A DNA stretch of 64,000 nucleotides from Natronococcus occultus SP4 (GTDB taxonomy: Archaea > Halobacteriota > Halobacteria > Halobacteriales > Natrialbaceae): assembly GCF_000328685.1 (NCBI RefSeq), contig NC_019974.1:1045001-1109000 (forward strand). Direction: 5' to 3'. The notes below the pieces were generated by a model. That model ran no database searches. It worked only from the letters and a program-made list of their open reading frames with translations, and was not told the origin of the DNA. Every line of letters starts with the position of its first letter. Position 1 is the stretch's first letter. This document shows positions 14,446-22,096 of the stretch, piece after piece. The translations under genes were made by a program, and so were the position numbers.

Positions 14446-15411
14446 ATGAACGACGACACAACGGTACTGGTAACCGGCGGCACCGGCTTCATCGGTTCCT
14501 ACGTGGTACAGGAGCTGCTCGAACACGACCGCGACGTCGTGGCCTACGACCGCTCGACGGAGACGGAGATCCTCGAGAAACTCGGCGTCGCCGACGAGGT
14601 CGCGGTGCGACGCGGCGACGTCTCCGAACCGACCGACATGATTCGTGCGGTCAAGGAGACGGGGGCGACCCACGTCATCCACCTCGCCGCGTTGCTGACG
14701 ACGACCGCCCGGGAGCACCCGCGGGCCGCGGCCGAGGTGAACATTATGGGGACGAACACCGTCCTCGAGGCCGCCCGCGTCCTCGACGACCAGGTCGAGC
14801 GCGTCGCCTGGGCGTCCTCGGCGGCGGCGTACGCCCCGCCGCATAACTACGACGCCGAGTGGGTCGACGAGGACGAGCTCCTCTATCCGGAGACGCTCTA
14901 CGGGGCGACCAAGGAGTACAACGAACACCAGGCACGGGTCTACCACGAGGAGTACGGACTCGACCACGTCGCGCTCCGGCCGACGGTCGCCTACGGGCCC
15001 TACCGCGAAACCGGTGGATCGGCCTTTCTCGCGAACATTATCGAGAAACCCGCGCTCGGTGAGTCCTACAGCGTCGAGTACGGCGACCAGGCGATCGACT
15101 GGCAACACGTCGAGGATATCGCCCAGGCGTTCCGGAAGGCGGTCTTTACCCCGGAGTCGGAGCTCACCCAGCGCGTCTACAACGTCCGCGGCGTGCTGGC
15201 GACGGTCCGTGAGGCCGCCGAAACCGTCGAATCGATCGTGTCCGACGCCGAGGTCGAGGTTTCCGACGACGGCGAACTTCCCTGGACACAGAACCTCGAC
15301 ATGACGAAGGCACGGGAGGATCTCGGCTACGAGCCCGAGTACGACCTCGAGTCGGGCTTCCGGAAGTACGTCAACGTGCTTCGCGAGGAGGCGGGGCTCG
15401 AGTCGGTGTAG
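14446..15411 (+). CDS. NAD-dependent epimerase/dehydratase (extended SDR)
   Basis: A 321 aa extended SDR. The NAD motif GGTGFIGSY is at residues 11-19, HLAALLT is around residue 80, the catalytic serine region is SSAAAYAPP (about 125), and the catalytic YGATK is at about 151. RPTVAYGPYRETGG is the substrate-side loop. The C-terminal half matches UDP-sugar or nucleoside-diphosphate-sugar epimerases but also sugar-acid and aldehyde-reducing members. Its place after the ThDP enzyme suggests a catabolic oxidoreductase rather than cell-surface sugar synthesis, which is inference. Confidence 0.85.
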   Translation: MNDDTTVLVTGGTGFIGSYVVQELLEHDRDVVAYDRSTETEILEKLGVADEVAVRRGDVSEPTDMIRAVKETGATHVIHLAALLTTTAREHPRAAAEVNIMGTNTVLEAARVLDDQVERVAWASSAAAYAPPHNYDAEWVDEDELLYPETLYGATKEYNEHQARVYHEEYGLDHVALRPTVAYGPYRETGGSAFLANIIEKPALGESYSVEYGDQAIDWQHVEDIAQAFRKAVFTPESELTQRVYNVRGVLATVREAAETVESIVSDAEVEVSDDGELPWTQNLDMTKAREDLGYEPEYDLESGFRKYVNVLREEAGLESV

Positions 15412-15475
15412 TCGCTCGGGTCGAGCGACCGGACACTGATCGTCCGCTCCTTTCGAGCCGGATCAGCGGTCGAAC

Positions 15476-15679
15476 TCAGTCCGGGACGTCGATCGGCGCG
15501 TCCTTGCGCTCGAGGATCCCGTGGATCTCTTCGCCCTCGAGGAGATCGACCAGGCTCTCCTCGCCGGCTCGGTAGGAGGCGAGCTCCGAGTCGCTCAGGT
15601 AGGTTTCGATCTCTTCGTCCTCGAGGAGTGCTTCGAGGGTGTCGTCGACGTCTTCCGGATCGTAGCCGGGAACTGGCAT
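15476..15679 (-). CDS. Small acidic protein of unknown function (67 aa)
   Basis: A short frame with product MPVPGYDPEDVDDTLEALLE and onwards, mostly helical and acidic, with motifs ETYLSDSELASYRAGEESLVDLLEG. I chose ATG 15677-15679 rather than 15691 because a TATA box (15703-15711, minus strand) lies 24-32 nt upstream of it. It lies between the epimerase and M24 genes on the opposite strand. I know no function for it. Confidence 0.6.
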   Translation of the reverse strand: MPVPGYDPEDVDDTLEALLEDEEIETYLSDSELASYRAGEESLVDLLEGEEIHGILERKDAPIDVPD

Positions 15680-15702
15680 GCGATAGCACATGCCGTCGAC
15701 GC

Positions 15703-15711
15703 TCTTATACT
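15703..15711 (-). promoter_or_regulatory. TATA box of the 67 aa gene
   Basis: tagtataag on the minus strand, 24-32 nt from the ATG at 15679. It supports the shorter start. Confidence 0.5.
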
Positions 15712-15768
15712 ATGGCGTCGACACCCGCCAGCGGTACGGTTTAGTGGATTGCACTGATATGTCACCCC

Positions 15769-17043
15769 ATGACGTTCCATGAGCGCGATTACATGCAGGG
15801 GACGCTGGGAACCCAGGCCGTCGACTGGGAGGAGCGGATCAATACCCAGCGGCTGCGCGAGGAGCGCAGGGAGCGGGCGCTCGCCCGGCTGCAGGAGACC
15901 GACCTCGGCGCGATGTTGCTTCTCTCGGATCCGAACATCCGGTACGTGACCGGGCTGGCGATGACCGGCGGGAGCGGCGCGGACCACTACACGCTGCTGA
16001 CCGAGGACGGCGATATCGTCCACTGGGATACCGCCGACCACGCGAGCAACCAGCGGGCGAACTGCCCCTGGCTCCACGACATCCGGTACGCCTGCCCCGG
16101 TCTCGGCAACGTCCCGCGGGCTTCGGGCAGTCCCTCCGCCCGGCAGTTCCTGTTGTCGACGATGGCCGAAACGGTCCACGAGGCCATGGAGGAGTACGGC
16201 GTTGCCGACGAGAAATTGGGGATCGACGTCGGCAACCGGAGACTGCTCGAGGCCTTCGAGGACCGCGGGGTCGAGACCGACCACGGAACGGCCCAGTCGG
16301 TGATGGAAGACGCCCGGAAGATCAAGACCGACGAGGAGATCGAGTGTCTGCGACAGGTCGCGGCGATCTGCGAGGCCGGCTTCCAACGGATCACAGAGTC
16401 CGCAAGGCCGGGAAAGCGCGAGAACGAGGTCTGGGGCGACGCCGTGCAGGAACTCTGGCGCCACGGCGCGTTCGTCGGCGGCGGCTATCTTACCTCGGGG
16501 CCGAACACTTGGCCGAAACACCAGGCCAACACCACCGATCGGGCGATCCGACCCGGCGACCTCGTCTACGCCGATTTTTACAATATCGGCTACCTGGGCT
16601 ACCGGTCGTGTTACTACCGCACGTTCTCGATGGGCGAGCCCACCCAGGAACAGCGGGAGGCCTACGAGACCGCTCGAGATAACCTCTACGACGTCCTCGA
16701 ACGGATCGAACCCGGCGCAACGACCGACGAGATTGCGCAGGGATTCCCGGACATGGAGGGCGAGCATGCCGACTACTACGACGCCGACGAACACTGGCAG
16801 CTGACGACCAACCACTGGGCCCACGGGCTCGGTCTACAGCTGTACGAGGTGCCGCTGATCTGGCGAGGACTCTCCCCCGACCATCCAATCGAGATCGAGG
16901 AGGGGATGACGATGGCCGTCGAGACCCAGGAGCCTGCCGGTCGGCAGGGCGTCCGCGTCGAGGAGATGGTCGTCGTCCGATCGGACGGCGTCGAGATCCT
17001 GAGCCAGTGGCCCGTCGAGGAGATCACTGTTATCGACTACTGA
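15769..17043 (+). CDS. M24 (pita-bread fold) metallopeptidase-like protein with altered metal site
   Basis: A 424 aa creatinase/prolidase-fold protein. The N-terminal domain (about 25-200) contains LLLSDPNIRYVTGLAMTGG. The C-terminal pita-bread domain shows most M24 ligand motifs: Asp in GDLVYADF, His in HWAHGLGLQLYEVP, Glu in AVETQEP and Glu in VRVEEMVVV. The second Asp, normally in SDxTRT, is replaced by Cys in GYRSCYYRTF. One metal ligand is therefore changed, so a dinuclear prolidase is unlikely. Family relatives with other chemistry include ectoine hydrolase DoeA and the DMSP lyase DddP. Linked to the ThDP/EthD cluster by position only. Substrate unknown. Confidence 0.82.
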   Translation: MTFHERDYMQGTLGTQAVDWEERINTQRLREERRERALARLQETDLGAMLLLSDPNIRYVTGLAMTGGSGADHYTLLTEDGDIVHWDTADHASNQRANCPWLHDIRYACPGLGNVPRASGSPSARQFLLSTMAETVHEAMEEYGVADEKLGIDVGNRRLLEAFEDRGVETDHGTAQSVMEDARKIKTDEEIECLRQVAAICEAGFQRITESARPGKRENEVWGDAVQELWRHGAFVGGGYLTSGPNTWPKHQANTTDRAIRPGDLVYADFYNIGYLGYRSCYYRTFSMGEPTQEQREAYETARDNLYDVLERIEPGATTDEIAQGFPDMEGEHADYYDADEHWQLTTNHWAHGLGLQLYEVPLIWRGLSPDHPIEIEEGMTMAVETQEPAGRQGVRVEEMVVVRSDGVEILSQWPVEEITVIDY

Positions 17044-17200
17044 ACGCGCTGTAACGTCTGCCGGCCTCTGTACTCGAGGTAGCATGCGTCGCTCGTTTCG
17101 ACAACTCGCTCAACGGCGGTAGAGTGACTCACATCGAACCGGAGTCCCATCACTAGCTGGTTCGCCAACAGTTATGCCGAGTCCCGGTGATACGGTGAGT

Positions 17201-18208
17201 ATGAAACTCGGGACCGGCCTGTTCACCGCCCAGCAGCGGCCCGACGACGACCGCGAGCCCAGCGCGCTGTATGACGAGCTCCTGGGGCTGACCCGCGAGA
17301 TCGAGGACGCGGGACTGGACAGCGCGTGGGTGTCCGAACACCACTTCGAGGCGGACGGCTACCTCTCGGGAACGATGCCGACGCTGGGGGCGATGGCCGC
17401 CGAGAGCGAGGAGCTCGAGATCGGCAGCTGCGTCGCGCTCGGGCCGCTGTACGATCCGATCCGACTCGCCGAGGACGCGGCGACGGTCGATCTCCTCTCG
17501 GACGGGCGGCTCACGCTCGGGCTCGCCATCGGATCGAACCCGCGGGAGTTCGACGTCTTCGGCGTTCCGCGCGAGGAACGCGCCGAGCGCCTCGAGGACC
17601 TGCTGTCGTTCCTGCGGGGCGCCTGGAGCGACGGCTCACTCGAGTACGACGCCGACTTCCACGACGTGTCGACCGACGTCTCGATCACACCGAACCCCGT
17701 CGACGGGGACGTCCCGGTTATGCTCGGCGGCGCGGCCAAACCCGCGGTCCGTCGCGCGGCCCGGATCGCGGACGGCTGGTGTGCTCCCTCTGCGCTATCG
17801 GTCGCGGACGTCCGGAAGCGCGTCGAGGACGTCCGTCGGGTCCGGAACGAGGAGGACGCCTCGGGCGAGTTCACGATCTACGTCCTCCAGCACGGCTGGG
17901 TCGGCGACTCCCGCAAGGACGCCTGGGAGACGATGCGCGACGGCTACTTCTACCTTCAACGGCGGTACGCGGAGATCTTCTCGGGCGACTCGGTCGACGA
18001 ACTCGACGAGAAGCGCAAACAGGAACTGAAGGAGCAGGCGATCTTCGGCACGCCCGAGCAGGTCCGCGACGAGCTCGAGACCTACCGCGAGGCGCTCGGC
18101 GACGACGTTCACTTCATTCTCCGGACGTACTACCCCGGCGTCGAGACCGAGGCGACGGTCGACTGCGTCCACCGTCTCGGCGAGGAGGTCGCGCCGGAGC
18201 TGCGATAG
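17201..18208 (+). CDS. LLM-class flavin-dependent oxidoreductase (luciferase-like)
   Basis: A 335 aa TIM-barrel luciferase-like monooxygenase. It starts MKLGTGLFTAQQRPDDDREP; the ATG at 17201 is preferred over 17174 because the first beta strand begins there. Typical elements are DSAWVSEHHFEADGYLSG (about 42-60), the flavin-site region ELEIGSCVALGPLYDPIRLA, GRLTLGLAIGSNPREFDVFG and PVMLGGAAKPAVRRAARIAD. It resembles F420- or FMN-dependent members. Haloarchaea use F420, but the cofactor cannot be read here. The last gene of the plus-strand run; a hotdog thioesterase converges from the other side 20 nt away. Confidence 0.87.
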   Translation: MKLGTGLFTAQQRPDDDREPSALYDELLGLTREIEDAGLDSAWVSEHHFEADGYLSGTMPTLGAMAAESEELEIGSCVALGPLYDPIRLAEDAATVDLLSDGRLTLGLAIGSNPREFDVFGVPREERAERLEDLLSFLRGAWSDGSLEYDADFHDVSTDVSITPNPVDGDVPVMLGGAAKPAVRRAARIADGWCAPSALSVADVRKRVEDVRRVRNEEDASGEFTIYVLQHGWVGDSRKDAWETMRDGYFYLQRRYAEIFSGDSVDELDEKRKQELKEQAIFGTPEQVRDELETYREALGDDVHFILRTYYPGVETEATVDCVHRLGEEVAPELR

Positions 18209-18228
18209 CCCGACTGCAGGAAACGGCG

Positions 18229-18660
18229 TTATCCTGTCTTGTACACGCCGCGGGCGTCCGCGATCAGCGTTCCGACGGCTTCGCCGTCTTCACGGGACTC
18301 TCTCGGAGTCTCGCTGTCGTCTTCCGCCGCGTAGACCTCGACGTCGACGGTCCCGACGTCGCCCCCACAGCGCACCACGTCGGCCTCGGCGTAGAGATCG
18401 CCGGTCCCCGCGCTGAGGTAGTCGATGCGCATATCGATCGTCGGGACGGGCTGGTCGACCAGCGAGACCAGCGCCGCGCCGCCGACGGTGTCGGCCAGCG
18501 TGAACGTGACGCCGCCGTGAGCCATCAACTCCTCGTCGTTCCAGGAGAGCTCCTCGCGCATCTCGAGGCGTCCCTCGGCGCGACCGTCGGCACACTCCGT
18601 GAGCTCGATTCCCAGCAGGGACGCAAAGGGCATCCCCTCGAAGAACGCTTCGATATCCAT
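18229..18660 (-). CDS. Hotdog-fold thioesterase (PaaI-like)
   Basis: A 143 aa acyl-CoA thioesterase. The hotdog signature is LMAHGGVTFTLADTVGGAAL (about 50-70), followed by the strands PTIDMRIDYLSAGTGDLYAEADVV. PaaI proteins release CoA from stalled aryl-CoA or hydroxyphenylacetyl-CoA esters in phenylacetate catabolism. The gene runs in the same direction as the paa operon and would be its distal gene if the TnpB element at about 18693-20055 were removed, since only about 90 bp of original spacer would separate it from paaK. The insertion ends some 33 bp upstream of its start. The function in the pathway is inferred from fold and position. Confidence 0.82.
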   Translation of the reverse strand: MDIEAFFEGMPFASLLGIELTECADGRAEGRLEMREELSWNDEELMAHGGVTFTLADTVGGAALVSLVDQPVPTIDMRIDYLSAGTGDLYAEADVVRCGGDVGTVDVEVYAAEDDSETPRESREDGEAVGTLIADARGVYKTG

Positions 18661-18693
18661 GCAACACGGTGCCGTACGAATCCCATTGAATGT

Positions 18694-18850
18694 TACCCCG
18701 CGCACGGTGGCGCGGGGAATCCTGCTCTCACGAGGGCAGGCTTCCTGTTTCGATGACGTGACTTGCAGAGACCTCTCGAAAGTCATCGGCGTCCGTAGCG
18801 GTCACAGTCTCCACAGGCGTTTCTTCGGGCCATCCCAGTCCTAACTCAGC
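18694..18850 (-). ncRNA. Predicted omega RNA (reRNA) overlapping the tnpB 3-prime end
   Basis: TnpB nucleases use an RNA made from the right end of the element, overlapping the 3-prime part of tnpB and ending in a guide that reads into flanking DNA; sense-overlapping transcripts at haloarchaeal tnpB 3-prime ends have been reported. Here two hairpins lie at the end: 18721-18740 (CCTGC/GCAGG stem) and 18696-18717. The guide would start near 18693 and read attcaatgggattcg on the minus strand. Boundaries are estimates. Confidence 0.5.
18696..18717 (-). repeat. Right-end hairpin of the TnpB element
   Basis: Perfect stem CCCCGCGC/GCGCGGGG around the loop ACGGTG (plus strand). It shares the loop with the left-end hairpin but has a different inner stem, with compensating changes. 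Confidence 0.85.
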
Positions 18851-19969
18851 AAAGCCGCGCTTGAGGACGTTCATCGCCGCGTTCGCGTCCCTGTCCGTCT
18901 CGAATCCACAACTCGGACAGGAGTGTTCACGAATCCAGATGGGCTTCGCTGTCTCCACACCGCACGATGCACATTCTTTGGTGGTGCCTCGTGCTTCGAC
19001 CTCTACGACGTGCGTCCCGTACAGGTCGGCCTTGTAGTCAAGGAGGGTAATGAACTGTCGCCACGCCGCGTCCTGCTTGTTCCGAGCGTTCCCATCCTCT
19101 TGAAGCATTCCAGCGACGTTGAGGTCTTCCACGAACACGGCATCGTACTCTTTGACGAGCCACGTCGTACTCTTGTGCTGGTAGTCCAGCACTTTCCGCT
19201 TGATGTGACGCTTGACCTTCGCCACTTCTCGGCGGTGCTTCTCGTAGTTGTTTGACCCCTTCTCCTTGCGAGACAACTTGCGTTGTTCGCGGCGCAATCG
19301 CTCGTAGTCGTCTTCAAGATCGAGCCAATCCACGGTCTTGCCATCGCTGGTGTGGACGTAGTTCTGGATGCCGAGGTCAATTCCGACGCTGTTACTCGCG
19401 TCCAGCGAGTCACCGTCGGGTTTCTCCGGTAGGCCAGCTTCGTCGGTTTCCAACCCGAACGAGACGAACCACTCGCCGGTCGTCTCCTTTTTGAACGAGA
19501 CTTCTTTGATGGTGGCGTGGTCGGGAATCGGACGGGAATACCGGATTTTCACCCACCCGATTTTGCTGAAGCGGACGTAAGCGTAGTTGTCGTGGCCCCT
19601 CTTTTCATCGAGGTCGAAACCAGACTGGTTGTACGTCACGCTTCGGTACTCGCTGGGTGCTTGCCGCTTGAGCCGACCGACGGTGTATCCCTTCTCTTTG
19701 AGTTCGCTGAGGACGGTGAGGTTGTGGTGGAAGCGTGCGACGGTGGCTTGCGCGGCCTTCGAGTGTAGTTCACCGAATAGTGACCACTTTTGCTTCCACT
19801 CGGGAAGCTTGTTGTTCTGGTCGTATTCACTCGGTTTGTCGTCCTGTGGGCTGTTCTGGTAGTCCCAGCGGACGTGGTTGTAGAGTTGGCGATGAACGTC
19901 GAGATGGTGTTCCAGTCGCTCCGCTACCTCTTGTGTCGGGTAGGCGCGGTAGCGGTGACTGTATTCCAT
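18728..19969 (-). CDS. tnpB: TnpB, RNA-guided endonuclease of an IS1341-type element
   Basis: A 413 aa OrfB/TnpB protein of full length. The N-terminal helix-turn-helix/WED part begins YSHRYRAYPTQEVAERLEHH. The split RuvC nuclease has its catalytic residues: Asp in VGIDLGIQNY (about 198), Glu in VFVEDLNVAGM (about 281) and Asp in ETDRDANAAMNV (about 360). A four-Cys zinc ribbon sits between the last two motifs (CASCGVETAKPIW, then CPSC). All three acidic residues and all four cysteines are present, so the enzyme looks intact. It uses an omega RNA to cut DNA matching the guide, which helps keep the element in place. Base usage is less GC-rich than the neighbours. Confidence 0.95.
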   Translation of the reverse strand: MEYSHRYRAYPTQEVAERLEHHLDVHRQLYNHVRWDYQNSPQDDKPSEYDQNNKLPEWKQKWSLFGELHSKAAQATVARFHHNLTVLSELKEKGYTVGRLKRQAPSEYRSVTYNQSGFDLDEKRGHDNYAYVRFSKIGWVKIRYSRPIPDHATIKEVSFKKETTGEWFVSFGLETDEAGLPEKPDGDSLDASNSVGIDLGIQNYVHTSDGKTVDWLDLEDDYERLRREQRKLSRKEKGSNNYEKHRREVAKVKRHIKRKVLDYQHKSTTWLVKEYDAVFVEDLNVAGMLQEDGNARNKQDAAWRQFITLLDYKADLYGTHVVEVEARGTTKECASCGVETAKPIWIREHSCPSCGFETDRDANAAMNVLKRGFAELGLGWPEETPVETVTATDADDFREVSASHVIETGSLPS

Positions 19970-20031
19970 CGCTGTCTGTTGGGTAGAGATATGTTTACTT
20001 AATGGATTGTGTCACGAGTTGTCGGCTTCAT

Positions 20032-20053
20032 CCCCGACCACGGTGGGTCGGGG
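20032..20053 (-). repeat. Left-end hairpin of the TnpB element
   Basis: Perfect stem CCCCGACC/GGTCGGGG around the loop ACGGTG (plus strand), about 63 bp upstream of the tnpB start. It is the counterpart of the right-end hairpin, with two covarying base pairs per arm. Confidence 0.85.
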
Positions 20054-20113
20054 TATTCGCCTCGGTGACCAATATAAAAGTAACAGGCCGCTCCGATTTC
20101 CGGCGCGAGCGCG

Positions 20114-21397
20114 TCAGCGGTGATCGTAGACGCGCTTGACCTTCCCCACCTCCGTCCGCTCGATCGTATCGTGCTCGACCAGCTCGAGGACGTCGGGTCG
20201 GATGGAGAGGACGTTCGTCAGCCGGTCGAGGACTGCCTCCCGGAGCGACTCCCGGTCGCCGTCGAACCCCGTCGTCAGCTCGACGGTCAGCGCCATCCGA
20301 TCCAGTTCGTCCTCGCGGGAGAGATCGATCCGGTAGTACGGCGCCACCGCGTCGAACTCGAGGACGACGTCCTCGATCTGGCTCGGATACAGGCTGACCC
20401 CCCGGACGACGAACTGGTCGTCGGCCCGGCCCGTAACGCTGTCCATTCGGGCCGTCGTTCGGCCACAGCCACACTCGTCGGTAGTGAGCGAGGTGAGATC
20501 ACCGGTTCGGTAGCGCAACACGGGGAGCGCTTCCTTCGACAGCGAGGTCAGTACCAGTTCTCCCTCCGCTCCCTCCGGGAGCGTCTCGCCCGTCTTCGGA
20601 TCGATCACCTCGGGGTAGAAGTGGTCCTCCCAGACGTGCATCCCGTTCTGGGCCTCGCGACACTCGACGGCGACGCCGGGGCCGATCAGCTCCGAGAGGC
20701 CGTAGTTCTCGATCCCGACCGCGCCGAGCCGCTCCTCGAGTTCCGCGCGCATCGGTTCGGTACAGGGTTCGGCGCCGTACAGCACCGTCGAGAGCGGCAG
20801 CTCGCGGGGATCGACGCCCATCTCGTGGGCGGTCTCGGCGAAGTACAGCGCGTACGACGGCGTGCAGGCGAGGACGTCGCTCCCGAGGTCGCGGGCGAGT
20901 TCGACCTGTCGCCGGGTGTTCCCGCTTCCCGACGGGATCACCGTCGCGCCGAGCTCCTCGGCCCCGGCGTGGAACCCCAGGCCACCGGTGAAAAGGCCGT
21001 AGCCGTAGGCGTTCTGGACGGTATCGCTCGAGTCGATCCCCGCCGCGGCCATCGAACGGGCCATCACCTCGTCCCACAGCTCAAGGTCGCGTTCGGTGTA
21101 GCCGACGATCTTGGGTTTGCCCGTCGTGCCCGACGAGGCGTGGATACGCAGGAGCTCGTCGTCGTCCACGGCGAAGAGGCCGTCGGGGTACTCGTCGCGG
21201 AAGTTCTCCTTCGTCGTGAACGGCAACAGCTCGATGTCCTCGACTGACTGTACGTCCTCGGGCGAGATTCCGGCCTCGTCCAGCCGTTCGCGGTAGAAGG
21301 GGACGTTCTCGTAGGCGTGGGCGACGGTCTCGTTGAGCCGCTCGGCCTGCAGCTCACGGCGCTCCTCGCGGGCGGCGCGCTCGGTGGTCCCTGCCAT
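20114..21397 (-). CDS. paaK: Phenylacetate-CoA ligase
   Basis: A 427 aa AMP-forming ligase activating phenylacetate to phenylacetyl-CoA. The P-loop motif HASSGTTGKPKIVGYTERDL (about residues 82-101) is followed by YGLFTGGLGFHAGAEELGAT, the PaaK signature, the acyl-adenylate motif ENYGLSELIGPG, and the hinge region RYRTGDLTSL with the Cys pair DECGCGR. The C-terminal domain VRGVSLYPSQIEDV carries the catalytic-lysine region (TEVGKVKRV). The start is placed at ATG 21395-21397; an in-frame ATG at 21430 would add 11 residues. It is the last gene of the paa run before the TnpB element. Confidence 0.93.
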   Translation of the reverse strand: MAGTTERAAREERRELQAERLNETVAHAYENVPFYRERLDEAGISPEDVQSVEDIELLPFTTKENFRDEYPDGLFAVDDDELLRIHASSGTTGKPKIVGYTERDLELWDEVMARSMAAAGIDSSDTVQNAYGYGLFTGGLGFHAGAEELGATVIPSGSGNTRRQVELARDLGSDVLACTPSYALYFAETAHEMGVDPRELPLSTVLYGAEPCTEPMRAELEERLGAVGIENYGLSELIGPGVAVECREAQNGMHVWEDHFYPEVIDPKTGETLPEGAEGELVLTSLSKEALPVLRYRTGDLTSLTTDECGCGRTTARMDSVTGRADDQFVVRGVSLYPSQIEDVVLEFDAVAPYYRIDLSREDELDRMALTVELTTGFDGDRESLREAVLDRLTNVLSIRPDVLELVEHDTIERTEVGKVKRVYDHR

Positions 21398-21509
21398 GGC
21401 TCGTCCCGAGTCCACGACACCGAATACCAAAGCTCTTGGCTCCCGGTCGTCGACGAGCGTGGACGCTCACACGTCGACGGCTGCGGAGCGGAAAACGAAC
21501 GGCCGCTCG

Positions 21510-21680
21510 CTACTCGAACTTCTCGAACGGTTGCTCGCAGGCGTTGCAGTAGTGCATCGACCGACAGAGCGACGGCCCCTTCGGGTGTTCGCGGACGGTG
21601 TCCGTCGACTCGCAGTACGGACACTCCGCGCCCGCGTCCTCGCCGCCGGTCGTGACACTCGGGTCCCGGCTCCGTCTCAT
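21510..21680 (-). CDS. Zinc-ribbon half of PaaD/PaaJ encoded as a separate gene (56 aa)
   Basis: A 56 aa protein with CPYC (residues 20-23) and CRSMHYCNAC (39-48), a four-Cys zinc ribbon ending EQPFEKFE. In bacteria this ribbon (C-x2-C...CKALxxCxxCxEPFxxFK) is the C-terminal part of PaaD, the Fe-S maturation factor for phenylacetyl-CoA epoxidase. Here it is a free-standing gene whose ATG overlaps the stop of the MIP18-type half in ATGA fashion. The two short proteins together cover the length of one bacterial PaaD, so I infer that they act as a complex. Too short for many gene callers. Confidence 0.8.
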   Translation of the reverse strand: MRRSRDPSVTTGGEDAGAECPYCESTDTVREHPKGPSLCRSMHYCNACEQPFEKFE

Positions 21681-22096
21681 ATGCTCAGTCCGAACTCCCG
21701 GAGATCGTCTTTCCCCTGCTCGGTCACCATCTCGATCGTCCACTCGGGGCTCCAGACGAGCCGCACCTCGGCGTCGTCGACGTCCTCGACGTCGGCCGCC
21801 GTCTCCTGGACCTGCTCGGTGAGCATGTTTCTGGCCGGACAGCCCGAGTAGGTCAGCGTCATGTCGACGAGCGCATATCCGTCCTCGACGGTCACGCCGT
21901 AGATCAGCCCGAGGTCGACGACGCTGATCGGCATCTCGGGATCCTCGATCCCGTAGAGGGCCTCCCAGACGTCGGCCTCGACGCCCGTTGCGTCCTCGCC
22001 GGTTGCCGGCAGTTCCTCGGCGCCCTCGCCCTCTCGGTACTCCGTGTACGCACACGGCGTCGCGTCCGCGTCCGGATCCGGAATCTCGCTGCTCAT
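21677..22096 (-). CDS. paaD: PaaD-type MIP18 (DUF59) protein, epoxidase maturation factor
   Basis: A 139 aa MIP18/DUF59 protein with the core DPEMPISVVDLGLIYGVTVEDG (about 52-73) and SGCPARNML, holding the conserved Cys. PaaD is needed for assembly of the phenylacetyl-CoA epoxidase, probably for Fe or Fe-S delivery. The first 40 residues are an acidic extension. The bacterial C-terminal zinc ribbon is missing from this frame and follows as its own overlapping gene. The start ATG (22094-22096) overlaps the paaC stop. Confidence 0.88.
   Translation of the reverse strand: MSSEIPDPDADATPCAYTEYREGEGAEELPATGEDATGVEADVWEALYGIEDPEMPISVVDLGLIYGVTVEDGYALVDMTLTYSGCPARNMLTEQVQETAADVEDVDDAEVRLVWSPEWTIEMVTEQGKDDLREFGLSI

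Larger units (their letters stand above)
18693..20055 (-). mobile_element. IS200/IS605-superfamily element with only tnpB (IS1341 type)
   Basis: The unit contains one gene, tnpB, and no tnpA. Both ends carry a hairpin with an 8 bp stem and the same loop ACGGTG (18696-18717 and 20032-20053). Ends are approximate: single-strand transposons of this superfamily leave no target duplication or terminal inverted repeats, so the exact junctions cannot be read from one copy. It lies between paaK and the PaaI-like thioesterase gene, all on the minus strand. Without TnpA it could move only if TnpA is supplied in trans. Confidence 0.85.

Noticed and set aside
15769-17043. Ordinary Xaa-Pro dipeptidase
   Set aside because: The second metal Asp is Cys, so a standard prolidase assignment is not supported.
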